Shown here piece after piece: positions 26,245 to 35,057 of a stretch of 62,451 nucleotides of DNA. The first letter of the stretch is position 1, and each line of letters begins with the position of its first letter. The stretch is from contig JAISJR010000073.1 of NCBI GenBank assembly GCA_031261425.1, positions 1 to 62,451 on the forward strand. The letters run 5' to 3'. The position numbers were made by a program, and so were the translations under genes. The notes beneath the pieces were generated by a model, which saw nothing but the letters and a program-made list of their open reading frames with translations, had not been told where the DNA came from and ran no database searches. Source of the stretch: Planctomycetota bacterium (GTDB lineage Bacteria > Planctomycetota > SZUA-567).

Positions 26245-28062
26245 ATGAATCATCCCGCTCGCCGCCTTTTATTGGCGGCTATTGTTTTTTTGACGTTGAA
26301 CGCCGAGCCGGGTATCGCCGCCGATACTTTTGCCGGCGACCAGTCGTTGTTGGCGGCGGCGCGGTGTTCGTCGTTGCGTCAAGCCAACGCCAACTTGGTC
26401 GCGCTCCTCAAAACCGTCAATCCGTTCTACCAAAACGAACGCCCGCTCCTCGCGCTCTTCGGCGAAAAAATCGTCAATCCGCATCTCGCCAACCTCGCCG
26501 CCGACCACTGGGTCGAGGGCGTCTATTTCAATTTGCCGAACGAGACCGCGTGGGTTTGGGTTTTCGGCGTCGCCGACGAAAAAAAATACGTCGCCGATTT
26601 ATTGGCGCGCGGCGACGTGCGCCGCGAAATTCAGGAACTCGACATCACGCGCTACCGGCTCACCGGCGGCGAACGGCAAACGGTTTTTTATTTGACTTTC
26701 GCCACGCCGGTCGGCGGGCGTCCGTTGGCGTTTCTCGGCGCCGGTCAAAACGCCGTCGCGCGCGCGCGCGCCCTCTACAACAATCGTCCCGACGGGGCGC
26801 TCGGCGGCGTCCGCGGCGACTTCGCGTTCGCGTTTCACAACACGCGCTTTCAACTGAATTATCCGCGCGCTCTGCCCGATTGGCTGGAGAGTTTCCGTCA
26901 AGACCTCGTCGCCGATTTAGCCGGCGTAACCGCCAAGCCCGACAATCCGCTCGCCGTTTTTTTAGCGCAAATTATGGACGGCTGGACGCGCGCGGCGCGC
27001 AATTTCGCCACCGCCGCCGCGCAAATTTCGTTGGACGATAAGACGGTGGCAATCGCCGCGCAAACCACTTTTCAATACGGCGGCAATATCCATTACGCTT
27101 TGTCGGCGATGCCGCAACGCGCGGCGGCGGCGCCGCCGCGCGCCGCGGTTTTCGCCGAAACCGTTTTATGGACGGAATTGCGCGAACAGATTTGGGAGGG
27201 CTTGGGCGCGGCGCTCCGGCAGACCTTTCCGCCGGAAAAACGCGACGCCATCGCCGCCGCGACCGCCCGCTGGTATGAATTATTGACCGGCGCGGATTGG
27301 CGACGCACGGCGGTCGGCGCGGTTGACGGCGGCAACGGCGCTCCGGCGCTCGTCGCGCGCCTCGACTTCGGCAAGCCGGAATTACTGCCGGAGTTGTGGC
27401 GGGAAACGCGGGAACTCGCGCACGCCGGCGAGTTGGCGGAGGCGCTGTCGGAAGCGGGGATTAAGTGGGAAATCGACGTGGACGAAACGCCGGAAATTAT
27501 CGCCGGACAAAATGTCTGGCGCGCGCGCGTCGGCGGGCGGGCGCAGGATTTTGCCCTGCCGGGCATTTTGGCGGAAACGCAACGTTATTTGGCGGCGACG
27601 GTCGGCGGGACGTTGGTGTTGGTAACGCCGGCGGCGCCGCTGACGTTCAATCAATATCGCGACGCGGAAAAACATTTGTTAGCCGCGCTGACCGGCGAAA
27701 TCGCCGCTTTAACCTCGCCCGCGCCGCCACGCGACGAATTGCCGCCGAGCGAGTCGCCGCCGAGCGAGTTGCCGGTTAGAAATCGCGACGTTTTTTTCAC
27801 CGCCGCCGGCAATCCGCTACGCGCCGCGTTGCTCGCCCTTGCCGCCGAAGCCGCCTATCCGCAAAAAGGCGAGCCGGAACGTCTGCCGATTCCGTGGGCG
27901 GCGATTTACGACGAAATCAAAGACCTGCCCGCCGTTGCCGCGCCGCTGACCTTTTCCGCCGCCGTCCAGCGCAATTCGCTGACCGTGAATTTAAGCGTTA
28001 CCTTCGCCGCCCTCGCGGAGTTGGCGAACGCTTTTTTGGATTTCAAAGAAAAAAGCCGGTAA
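26245..28062 (+). CDS. Exported hypothetical protein, first gene of Tad cluster
   Basis: Not recognised. A 605-residue protein with a signal peptide (RRLLLAAIVFLTLNAEPGIAA), then an Ala-rich mixed fold without further membrane helices. A short Pro/Ser linker (ELPPSESPPSELP) near residue 510, made by a 15-base tandem repeat, separates a C-terminal part of about 90 residues. It lies 91 bases upstream of cpaB on the same strand, so a periplasmic role linked to the Tad pilus is possible, but position is the only hint. No clear ribosome-binding site precedes the ATG. Confidence 0.7.
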   Translation: MNHPARRLLLAAIVFLTLNAEPGIAADTFAGDQSLLAAARCSSLRQANANLVALLKTVNPFYQNERPLLALFGEKIVNPHLANLAADHWVEGVYFNLPNETAWVWVFGVADEKKYVADLLARGDVRREIQELDITRYRLTGGERQTVFYLTFATPVGGRPLAFLGAGQNAVARARALYNNRPDGALGGVRGDFAFAFHNTRFQLNYPRALPDWLESFRQDLVADLAGVTAKPDNPLAVFLAQIMDGWTRAARNFATAAAQISLDDKTVAIAAQTTFQYGGNIHYALSAMPQRAAAAPPRAAVFAETVLWTELREQIWEGLGAALRQTFPPEKRDAIAAATARWYELLTGADWRRTAVGAVDGGNGAPALVARLDFGKPELLPELWRETRELAHAGELAEALSEAGIKWEIDVDETPEIIAGQNVWRARVGGRAQDFALPGILAETQRYLAATVGGTLVLVTPAAPLTFNQYRDAEKHLLAALTGEIAALTSPAPPRDELPPSESPPSELPVRNRDVFFTAAGNPLRAALLALAAEAAYPQKGEPERLPIPWAAIYDEIKDLPAVAAPLTFSAAVQRNSLTVNLSVTFAALAELANAFLDFKEKSR

Positions 28063-28153
28063 CGGGGGTGGGGGACTCTTGCGCTGAACGCGGCGCCACG
28101 GCATAATCGCCAAGATTAGAAATTCATAAAATCCAGAGACGAGGAAATTTACT

Positions 28154-28984
28154 ATGGCTGAATCCGATGAGAAAAACCGGTTGGGAATTGTGCTGGCGGT
28201 GGTCGCCGGTTTGCTGGCGTTAGGGCTTACTTTCGTTTTTTTGCAACGGGTCAAAACCGAAGCCACGTCTTCGCGCTCCGTCGCCGCGAAACCGCTCGCC
28301 ACGAAAAAAATCCTGATGACCATTAAGGATTTGCCCGCCGGACACCGCTTAGACATCAACGCCGACCTGATGAGCGTCGATATTCCGTTGCCCGACGAAC
28401 TTGCGGTTTTCGCCAGCAATTGCGTGGACGCCGCGCACCCCGAAGAATTGCAGGGGCGGAGCATCGGCGTGGCGTTGCCGGCGCGTTATCCGCTGTTTTA
28501 CAGTAGTTTGTTCGAGACCTTCAGCATCGACGACGATTTCACTTCCGGCTACCTGAAAACCATCACGCTCAGCCGCGAGAATTTTTTCTCGAACCACCTC
28601 GTGCCGGGCGACCGCGTGGACGTGTTGGTAACCATTCCGAAAAAGAAAGAAGAAAAAACGCCCGCCAAGGGCGCGTCCGCCGCGCCGCGCAGTCCCGAAG
28701 AATTGATTGCCGCCGCGTTGCAACCGATGATGGTGCCGGGGGTGGTCGATACGGAAACCATCACCATTTTAGAAAACATTGAAGTGTTTATGGTCGGTCC
28801 GCGGTCGCGCAGTTCGCGGGTGCGCACGGAGTTCACGCGCGCGGCGCAGAGCGACAGCAGTAACGAGGTTACGTTCCGGTTAAGCAAAGAAGCCGCGCTG
28901 GTCCTAACGCAATACGCCAACAGCGGCACGAAAATTTCCTTGTTGTTGCGCCCGAATCGGCAGGCGCAGAATGAGAACCAATAG
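28154..28984 (+). CDS. cpaB: CpaB/RcpC Flp pilus assembly protein
   Basis: A 276-residue periplasmic Tad-pilus factor anchored by one N-terminal helix (residues 10-30). It has an SAF domain (about 45-115, KILMTIKDLPAGHRLD, then VALPARYPLF) and the RcpC/CpaB C-terminal domain (LVPGDRVDVLVTIP..., ILENIEVFMVG..., VTFRLSKEAALVLTQYANSG). CpaB family proteins act with the secretin in the periplasm. GAGGAAA precedes the ATG. First recognisable tad gene of the cluster; next is the FHA-CpaF ATPase after a heptamer array. Confidence 0.9.
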   Translation: MAESDEKNRLGIVLAVVAGLLALGLTFVFLQRVKTEATSSRSVAAKPLATKKILMTIKDLPAGHRLDINADLMSVDIPLPDELAVFASNCVDAAHPEELQGRSIGVALPARYPLFYSSLFETFSIDDDFTSGYLKTITLSRENFFSNHLVPGDRVDVLVTIPKKKEEKTPAKGASAAPRSPEELIAAALQPMMVPGVVDTETITILENIEVFMVGPRSRSSRVRTEFTRAAQSDSSNEVTFRLSKEAALVLTQYANSGTKISLLLRPNRQAQNENQ

Positions 28985-29210
28985 GGAAAGGGAAGAGGGA
29001 AAAGGGAAAAGAAATTAGGGAAGATTGATTAGAGAAAAGAGTGTAGGTTTTCTTTGGCGAAACTTTTCCCTTTCCCCTCTTCCCTTTTCCCTTCAAGGGA
29101 AGAGGGAAAAGAAGATAAGGATTAGGAATATGGATTGGAGAAAAGAGAATAGATTTTATTTGGCGAAACTTTTCCCTTTTCCCTCTTCCCTTTTCCCTTT
29201 CAAACGAGAG
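28981..29210. repeat. Heptamer arrays, GGGAAAA / TTTTCCC type
   Basis: Alternating blocks of GGGAAAG/GGGAAGA units and TTTCCCT/CTTCCCT units in 7-bp register, repeated twice in opposed orientation around GAAGATTGATTAGAGAAAAG and TTTGGCGAAACTTTTCCC segments. It fills the whole cpaB-cpaF gap. Confidence 0.85.
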
Positions 29211-29220
29211 TCCAAAAAAT

Positions 29221-31098
29221 ATGCAAGTCGTCCTCAACGATGTCATTCATAATCGAGCGCAGGTCGCTTACGACGGCGTGTCGGGATTTACCGTCGGGAG
29301 CGCGTCGACCAATCAAATCGCGCTGACCAAATCGCGGTTCGTGTCGCCGTTGCACTTGACGGTTGACCGCGGCGTGGACGGCTGGCAAATCACCGTGCAT
29401 CCCGACGCCGCGCCGACGGAAATCGACGGCGCCTTGGTCGCGCCCGGCGCCACGGTTACGTTGAAAGAGGTCTCGGAGGTGGCGTTGCCGGGTTACGTGT
29501 TGACGTTCCGGCGCGAAAAAACCGAGAACTACTTTTACGAACCGGGAATGAGCAACGACGCGGTCAGCGCCCTGCAACGCGAACTGCACCGCAAAGTCGT
29601 TGACCGCCTAAATCAACAGGGCGAAAATTTTTCGAGTCCGACGCCGGCGGTGTTGCTGAAAATCGGTTTGACGGTTGACGATTTACTCCGCAACGATTAT
29701 CAGAAAGAACTCGGCGCGGTCGGCTCGTTGCGGATTCCAACGTTGTCATTCGCGATGCGCTCGCGCTTGCAACGCCATTTGGCGCAAGGCGCGTTCGCGG
29801 TCGCGGCGACGGATTTGCCGGGTTACAATTCGGCGTTGGAACAAATGGTGGACGCCTACGACGAAGAATTTTTGCGGAAACTGCGCGGCAACCAGCCGGT
29901 CGGCAATATCGCCGCCGAAACGTTTTTCAAGCGTTTCGCCGGTTTGTTGGAGCCGCTCGTCGCCGCCGCCGCGCGGAAAATGCCGGAAAATCTACAAGTT
30001 TATCTCATCGCCAATTATCTGAAAAAATGCGTGTGCGATTTGATTTTCGGTTTGGGACCGTTGCAACAATTGCTCGACATCGAAGACATTTCCGAAATTA
30101 TGATTGTCTCGCCGGCGTTGGTGTATATCGAACAGTCCGGCAAACTGCAAAAATCCAATTGCGTTTTTTCCGACGACGAAGAATTGCTCGGCATTTTGGA
30201 GCGCATCGTCGCGCCGCTCGGTCGCCGCGTGGACCGGTCGTCGCCGATTGTTGACGCGCGGCTGTCCGACGGCTCGCGCGTCAACGCGGTGATTCCGCCG
30301 TTGGCGCTCAAAGGTCCGTGCGTAACCATTCGCCGGTTTCCGTCGGAGCAAGTAACCTACAACCATCTGCTCAAATGGGGCTCGATTACGGAAGCGGCAA
30401 TCGAACTGTTGCGCGGCGTGGCGCGGGCGCGCAAAAACATCATCGTCGCGGGCGGCACGGGGTCGGGCAAAACGACGATGTTAAACGTGCTGTCGAATTT
30501 CATTCCCGAACAGGAGCGTCTCATCACGATTGAGGACGCGGCGGAATTGCAGTTGCAACACGAGCACTTGGTGTCGCTCGAAACCCGTCCGAAAAACGTC
30601 GAAGGCAAAGGCGAGGTTACGATTCGCGACCTAATAAAAAACGCGCTTCGGATGCGCCCCGACCGGATTATCGTCGGCGAATGTCGCGGCGGCGAGGCGT
30701 TCGATATGTTGCAGGCGATGAACACCGGTCATAACGGTTCGATGACCACGGTGCACGCCAACAGCGCGGCGGACGTGTTGACGCGGTTGGAAGCGATGTG
30801 CCTGATGGCGGCGGAAATTCCGGTCGCATCCATTCGGCGGCAAATTTCGCAGGCGATTGATTACATCGTGTATTTGGAGCGTCTGCCGAACCGGCAACGA
30901 ATGACGACGGCGGTGGCGGAAGTCGGCGACATCGACCCGGCGTCCGGCGAAATTTTGGTGCGGCTGATTATGACGGCGAATTATTATCCCGCCGAGAATT
31001 TGTATAAATTGGAAATGAACGGTTATATCCCGTCGGTCTTGCCGGAACTCTCGGCGCGGCAATTCGCCGACGTGGGAAAAATTTTCGGCGCGGCGTGA
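29221..31098 (+). CDS. cpaF: FHA-CpaF fusion, Tad pilus ATPase
   Basis: A 625-residue secretion ATPase of the CpaF/TadA family with an extra N-terminal domain. Residues about 10-100 form an FHA-like fold (GFTVGSAS..., [18 protein letters not shown]); the usual Gly-Arg is Gly-Ser. A helical linker follows, then the CpaF N-domain and ATPase core with Walker [12 protein letters not shown] (about 411-421), [33 protein letters not shown] and [12 protein letters not shown]. It powers Flp pilin polymerisation at the inner membrane. Start is the ATG at 29221; no strong ribosome-binding site is visible past the array. A second, fusion-free CpaF is encoded at 37.6 kb. Confidence 0.92.
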   Translation: MQVVLNDVIHNRAQVAYDGVSGFTVGSASTNQIALTKSRFVSPLHLTVDRGVDGWQITVHPDAAPTEIDGALVAPGATVTLKEVSEVALPGYVLTFRREKTENYFYEPGMSNDAVSALQRELHRKVVDRLNQQGENFSSPTPAVLLKIGLTVDDLLRNDYQKELGAVGSLRIPTLSFAMRSRLQRHLAQGAFAVAATDLPGYNSALEQMVDAYDEEFLRKLRGNQPVGNIAAETFFKRFAGLLEPLVAAAARKMPENLQVYLIANYLKKCVCDLIFGLGPLQQLLDIEDISEIMIVSPALVYIEQSGKLQKSNCVFSDDEELLGILERIVAPLGRRVDRSSPIVDARLSDGSRVNAVIPPLALKGPCVTIRRFPSEQVTYNHLLKWGSITEAAIELLRGVARARKNIIVAGGTGSGKTTMLNVLSNFIPEQERLITIEDAAELQLQHEHLVSLETRPKNVEGKGEVTIRDLIKNALRMRPDRIIVGECRGGEAFDMLQAMNTGHNGSMTTVHANSAADVLTRLEAMCLMAAEIPVASIRRQISQAIDYIVYLERLPNRQRMTTAVAEVGDIDPASGEILVRLIMTANYYPAENLYKLEMNGYIPSVLPELSARQFADVGKIFGAA

Positions 31099-31212
31099 TA
31101 AGAGCAGAGTTGAAAGTTTAGAGTTGAGAGTTGAGTGGTGGAGTTATTTTTAATATGCGCGAAGCGCAACCTTTGCTCAACTCTAAACTCTCAACTCTTA
31201 ACTCTCAATTTT
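31098..31212. repeat. Opposed heptamer arrays with core
   Basis: GAGAGTT-type units, core GGTGGAGTTATTTTTAATAT plus GCGCGAAGCGC, then CAACTCT-type units. Located between cpaF and tadB. Confidence 0.85.
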
Positions 31213-31224
31213 TCCGAAGGGAAA

Positions 31225-32085
31225 ATGTTTGACCTTAACTCAATAATGTTGGCGGCGGGCGTGTTGTTTGCGATTGCGGCGGCGGCGCTCGCGTGGAGTT
31301 TTCACCGCGGCGTGGCGCGGCGGCTCGACCGCGACGCGGCGTGGCTCGACGAGGCGCGCGCGCCGTTCGTTGACGGCGAGTGTCAACACTCGCGCCGCTA
31401 CGTGATTATCGCCTACATCGTGCAGTGCGCGGTGCTGTTGCCGCTATTGTTGTTCATTATGCCGTCGATGGTGATTGGCGTGTTGCTCTGGGCGGTGTTG
31501 TGGTTCACGCCGCAAATTATCGCCGACCAATATTGGAAAAAGCGCTTGCGGCAAATCGACGAGCAGTTGCCGCAATCGGTGCAGAAATTCGCCAATTTAT
31601 GCTCGGCGGGTTTGTCCTCGGCGGACGCGATGCGGCAGTTGGCGAAAGAGTTGCCCAACCCGATTCGGCGCGAATACGTGATGATGGCGCAGGGCTGGGA
31701 GATGGGCGCGGGACTGGCGGGCGTGGTCGAATCGGCGGCGAACCGTTTGCAACTCGAAAGTTTCCAGTTGTTTTACGTCGCGGTCGTAACCAACAGTTCG
31801 CTCGGCGGCAATTTGGTGAAAGCGTTAAGCGAAATCGCGCAGTCGCTGAACGGGCAAATGGAAATGAAACGCGAAGTCGATGCGGCGATGGCGGAAGGCA
31901 AAATGAACATCTACGGTCTGCTCGCCGCGCCGCCGATAATGCTGATTATCATCACGTTTATCGACGCCGACGCGGTGCGGATGATGTTCCACTCCGGCAT
32001 CGGTCTGGGCTTTTTCGCCGGCGCGCTGGTGTTGATTGCGATTGGCTCCATTTGGGCGTGGCAAACGGCGAAAATCGAGGTTTAA
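31225..32085 (+). CDS. tadB: TadB-like inner-membrane platform protein
   Basis: A 286-residue GspF/TadB-domain membrane protein. Helices at about 6-26, 57-75, 80-95, 225-245 and 255-275 surround a cytosolic helical domain (LPQSVQKFANLCSAGLSSADAMRQLAKELP, 26-base-free of oddities). TadB with TadC forms the inner-membrane platform driven by CpaF. Start at 31225 follows GAAGGGAAA; the upstream extension reads through the array and is rejected. Order cpaF-tadB-tadC is canonical for Tad loci. Confidence 0.88.
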   Translation: MFDLNSIMLAAGVLFAIAAAALAWSFHRGVARRLDRDAAWLDEARAPFVDGECQHSRRYVIIAYIVQCAVLLPLLLFIMPSMVIGVLLWAVLWFTPQIIADQYWKKRLRQIDEQLPQSVQKFANLCSAGLSSADAMRQLAKELPNPIRREYVMMAQGWEMGAGLAGVVESAANRLQLESFQLFYVAVVTNSSLGGNLVKALSEIAQSLNGQMEMKREVDAAMAEGKMNIYGLLAAPPIMLIIITFIDADAVRMMFHSGIGLGFFAGALVLIAIGSIWAWQTAKIEV

Positions 32086-32087
32086 GA

Positions 32088-32165
32088 GCGTTTCCACGAA
32101 TTTAAGAGCGTGTCCACGAATTTTCACGAATTTTTTCTCACAGAGGCGCAGAGACGCAAAAAAAA
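32088..32165. repeat. AATTCGTG-type repeat and CACAGAGGC motif
   Basis: Two copies of TTAAGAGCGTnTCCACGAAT followed by TTTTCACGAATTTT and CTCACAGAGGCGCAGAGACG. The latter motif recurs near 26.2, 34.9 and 38.8 kb. Confidence 0.6.
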
Positions 32166-32214
32166 TATTAAACCGCCGCCGCTAAAAAAAACAGAGTTGT
32201 TTTCAAACGCGGTT

Positions 32215-32312
32215 GCTCTATTCAATTGCCACGCCTTTTAAGGCGTGGTGGGCGGTCAAAAAAAATAAATGGGCTTTGGTTCCCAAATAAACCATTCGGC
32301 TAAAGCCGTTCA
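32215..32312. repeat. Family A element, right end lost (A4)
   Basis: Left terminal repeat, GGGCTTTGG...CCAAATAA and GGCTAAAGCC are present; the right terminal repeat is replaced by element C4. Confidence 0.8.
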
Positions 32313-32321
32313 TCAACATAT

Positions 32322-32701
32322 TCCCCCTCTACGGAGGGGCTGGGGCGGACTATCCGCTGGCAGTCCGGCGCGGTTTGCCGGACTGACGGGGTGGTGATTT
32401 TTCCGACCGTCGCCGCGAAGCGGCAATGCGTAACAGCCCAGCCCAAAGGAAAATCGGCGGTATCGATTTTCCGGCGGGCTGGGGTTCGCGTTGCCGGAAA
32501 ATGCGCCCTGTAAGGGCAGTGGAAATTTTTTGCATTGCCCTTAACAGGGCGCGTAAGTTTATGGGCGACTTTTTACCCAGCGCGTTGCGCTGGGCTGTTA
32601 CGCGCCGCCCCTACGGGGCGATTGGCGGAATGATTATCACCATAGAACGTTTCGCCTGCCAGCGGATAGTCCGCCCCAGCCCCTCCGTAGAGGGGAATTA
32701 A
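32322..32701. repeat. Family C composite element, nested (C4)
   Basis: Complete outer arms (CCCCTCTACGGAGGGG ... CCCCTCCGTAGAGGGG, CGGACTATCCGC ... GCGGATAGTCCG) enclose a complete inner element (32399-32632) with AACAGCCCAGCCCAAAGG, GCGCCCTGTAAGGGCAGTG, GCATTGCCCTTAACAGGGCG and CAGCGCGTTGCGCTGGGCTG. The inner part equals the flanks of the Y1 transposase at 43.7 kb without the gene. Confidence 0.88.
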
Positions 32702-32739
32702 GCGGAGATGGTTAATTTTTTATTCGTAATTGCTCTTAA

Positions 32740-32771
32740 CTCTCAACTTTTAACTCTCAACTCTCTCTCCA
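32740..32771. repeat. Heptamer array (CAACTCT type)
   Basis: About four CAACTCT-type units immediately before the tadC start. Confidence 0.65.
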
Positions 32772-32773
32772 AG

Positions 32774-33724
32774 ATGAACCCGGAATTTCTCAATCTTTTG
32801 GACGAAGCGACGTTAGTGCGGCTCATCGCCGGCATGGCGGCGTTGTGTCTCGGTTTGGCGGTGTGGGTGATTTACGCCCGCGCGGCGCGGTCGCGCTCGA
32901 AACAGACCGGCGATTTTGACGGCGAGTCGCGCGTCCTGCTGGCGCGGCTGAAAAGCCGCGGCTCAAAAACGGTGAAAATACTCGCCGTCGCCGGTTTTTT
33001 CGGCGCGATGTTAAACGCCACCGGCTTGATTAACGACTTGCTCGTCGGTTACGCCAAAGCCGGTTATCCGCGCCGCTGGACCGACAACCAATTGGCGGGA
33101 ATTTTATTGTTGTTCGCGTTGCCGGTGGTATTCGCGGCATTTTTCGGCTTGTTGTTTTTGGCGCCGGTTTTCGCGCTGTTCGCGCCGTTTTTCGGTTTTG
33201 GCGTCGCTTATTTGGGGCTGAAAGTGTGGATTGACGGCAAATATCGGCGCCGCATCGGTTCGGTGTCGCGCTTGATGCCGTATGTGATGGATTTAATCGC
33301 GATGACGATGAACGCCGGCGCGTCGCTGTTGATGGCGATTGAAATTGTCGGCGACAATTATCGCAAAGAAGCCATCGGCGAGGAATTTACGACGATTTTC
33401 GACAATGTGCAAAACGGGATGTCCATCGCGGCGGCGATGGGGTTGTTCAAAGGACGCTACGCGATGGTGCCGAGCGTGGCGTCGTTCGCCGACGACGTGA
33501 TTACCTCGCAACGTTACGGCAATCCGCTGACGGAAATTTTGGAAAACTCGTCGGCGCGGATTAAAAATTTGCGGATTCAAGCGGCGCGCGAAGAAGCCGG
33601 CAAAGCGAAAGTCAAAATCCTCGCGCCGGGGGTGATTATTTTGTTCGGCAGTTTGTTGTTATTGTTCGGTCCGTTTGTCGTGAAATTCTTGGAAGGCGAA
33701 GGCGCCGACGCGATGGGATTTTAA
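32774..33724 (+). CDS. tadC: TadC-like inner-membrane platform protein
   Basis: A 316-residue GspF/TadC-domain protein. Helices lie at about 17-35, 70-88, 112-135, 138-155 and 285-305, with the cytosolic helical segment VSRLMPYVMDLIAMTMNAGASLLMAIE (given here only as a landmark around residues 178-204) typical of TadC. It partners TadB in the platform. Start at 32774 (MNPEFLN); an in-frame upstream Met would add residues encoded by the array. No SD is obvious, suggesting translation coupled to or dependent on the array region. Confidence 0.86.
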   Translation: MNPEFLNLLDEATLVRLIAGMAALCLGLAVWVIYARAARSRSKQTGDFDGESRVLLARLKSRGSKTVKILAVAGFFGAMLNATGLINDLLVGYAKAGYPRRWTDNQLAGILLLFALPVVFAAFFGLLFLAPVFALFAPFFGFGVAYLGLKVWIDGKYRRRIGSVSRLMPYVMDLIAMTMNAGASLLMAIEIVGDNYRKEAIGEEFTTIFDNVQNGMSIAAAMGLFKGRYAMVPSVASFADDVITSQRYGNPLTEILENSSARIKNLRIQAAREEAGKAKVKILAPGVIILFGSLLLLFGPFVVKFLEGEGADAMGF

Positions 33725-33860
33725 CACAATTAACAATCAATTAACAATTGACAATTAACAATTTTAGCGGAGTTAATTGTCAAATACGCGAAGCGATTTT
33801 TAACCGTCAAACTCCGCCATTTTTAATTGTTAATTTTTAATGGTTAATTGTTAATTAGAG
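33722..33860. repeat. Opposed AATTRAC heptamer arrays with core
   Basis: AATTAAC/AATTGAC units, core AGCGGAGTTAATTG ... ACGCGAAGCG ... GTCAAACTCCGCC, then GTTAATT units. It starts at the tadC stop codon (the TAA is part of the array) and ends 13 bases before the FHA gene. Confidence 0.85.
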
Positions 33861-33873
33861 ATGGGAAAACATT

Positions 33874-34692
33874 ATGGCGAACTACGTAAAACCCTTGCGT
33901 TATTTGGTGGAAGTGACTACCGGCAAGAGCGCCGGCAAGTTTGTGTATCTTGAAGACAAGCCGGTGTTGGTCGGGTCGTCGCCGATGGCGGCGTTGTCGC
34001 TGACGGACGACGGCGTCAAAGCCGAACACGCCTTGGTCAGTCGCGAGGGCGAGCAAATTTGGTTGGAAAATTTGTCGTCCGGCGGCACGTTGCTCAACGG
34101 GCGAACGCTCACCAAACGCGCGATGTTGATGCCGGACGATGTGTTCACGGTGGCGGACGACGTGGAATTGACGTTGCGCTCGACGGCGGAAAAAGGCGGC
34201 GGTTCCGGTTTGACGTGGTTTTTGGTGGCGCTGATTTTCGTGGTGTTGGCGGGCGCCGGTCTTGCGGCGGCGGTGGCGGCGAAAAAGACGGGCGGCTGGC
34301 AACGGCGCGCGGCGACGCAGGATTGGCACGGAGCGTTTATGCAACTCGAAACGCGCCTGCACCAATGGCGGCAAAAAAACATCGTGCCGGCAGAGTTGGA
34401 ACAGGACTTTCGGGAAGCGTGGTTTCGCGATTGCGGCGGCGACAGCGCCAACGCGCTTTTTTTGTGGCAAAAAGTCAAATTGGAATTGCTGAACGGCAAA
34501 TTCCCCGGCATTCTTACCGGCAACGAAACCGTCGGCGCGGCGGCGTTTAACCGCGAAGCGTCGTTGCGCGGCTTGCTCGCGGACGCCGACAGTGTCGATG
34601 AAATCGCCACGCGCAACGACCGCTCGTATTTGACCGCGCTTTGGTGGTTCGTTGACCAGCGCCTCGCCGAATTAACGAAGCCGAAGAAATAA
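33874..34692 (+). CDS. FHA-domain membrane protein of Tad cluster
   Basis: A 272-residue protein: N-terminal FHA-like domain (about 10-105; VLVGSSPMAALSL, VKAEHALVSR, SSGGTLLNGRTL), a single membrane helix (about 114-137) and a C-terminal periplasmic domain of about 135 residues with WHGAFMQLETRLHQW. The FHA phosphothreonine pocket normally needs Gly-Arg, Ser, His and Asn; here Gly-Ser replaces Gly-Arg, so binding may be lost. FHA-helix-periplasmic architecture recalls inner-ring proteins of type III secretion (YscD/CdsD), but no ring-building repeat could be confirmed. Weak ribosome-binding site (AGAGATGGGAA). Confidence 0.8.
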   Translation: MANYVKPLRYLVEVTTGKSAGKFVYLEDKPVLVGSSPMAALSLTDDGVKAEHALVSREGEQIWLENLSSGGTLLNGRTLTKRAMLMPDDVFTVADDVELTLRSTAEKGGGSGLTWFLVALIFVVLAGAGLAAAVAAKKTGGWQRRAATQDWHGAFMQLETRLHQWRQKNIVPAELEQDFREAWFRDCGGDSANALFLWQKVKLELLNGKFPGILTGNETVGAAAFNREASLRGLLADADSVDEIATRNDRSYLTALWWFVDQRLAELTKPKK

Positions 34693-34754
34693 CCTCTGCC
34701 TGTCCAAAAAATAAGTATTTCACGGAAGCACGGGGGTTGTTTGCCAACGCGGTG

Positions 34755-34896
34755 GCTCTATTCAATTGCCACGCCCTTTAGGGCGTGGTCGGCGGTCGAA
34801 AAAAGAAAGGGCTTTAGCCCAAATAAATCATTCGGCTAAAGCCGGTCATTTTTTTACGCTATCCACGCCCTAAAGGGCGTGGCAATTGAATAGAGC
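34755..34896. repeat. Family A element, complete (A5)
   Basis: 142 bases with perfect terminal inverted repeats (GCTCTATTCAATTGCCACGC ... GAATAGAGC) and the inner pairs GGGCTTTAGCCC and CGGCTAAAGCCG. Confidence 0.92.
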
Positions 34897-34904
34897 ATCC
34901 CAAT

Positions 34905-35000
34905 CGGTATTTCTCGGCGTTCTCTGTGCCTCTGTGAGAAATCTCTTGCTCTTAAAATTCGTGTTAATTCGTCTAATTCGTGAAAATTCGTGGACGAATC
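34905..35000. repeat. CTCTGTG motif and AATTCGTG array
   Basis: TTCTCTGTGCCTCTGTGAGA followed by GTGTTAATTCGTCTAATTCG units before the pseudokinase gene. Confidence 0.6.
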
Positions 35001-35057
35001 TCTTGTTATTGATGTTTGCCTGCCAACTCTTTTTTAATTCTTACCGGAACCCCAAAA

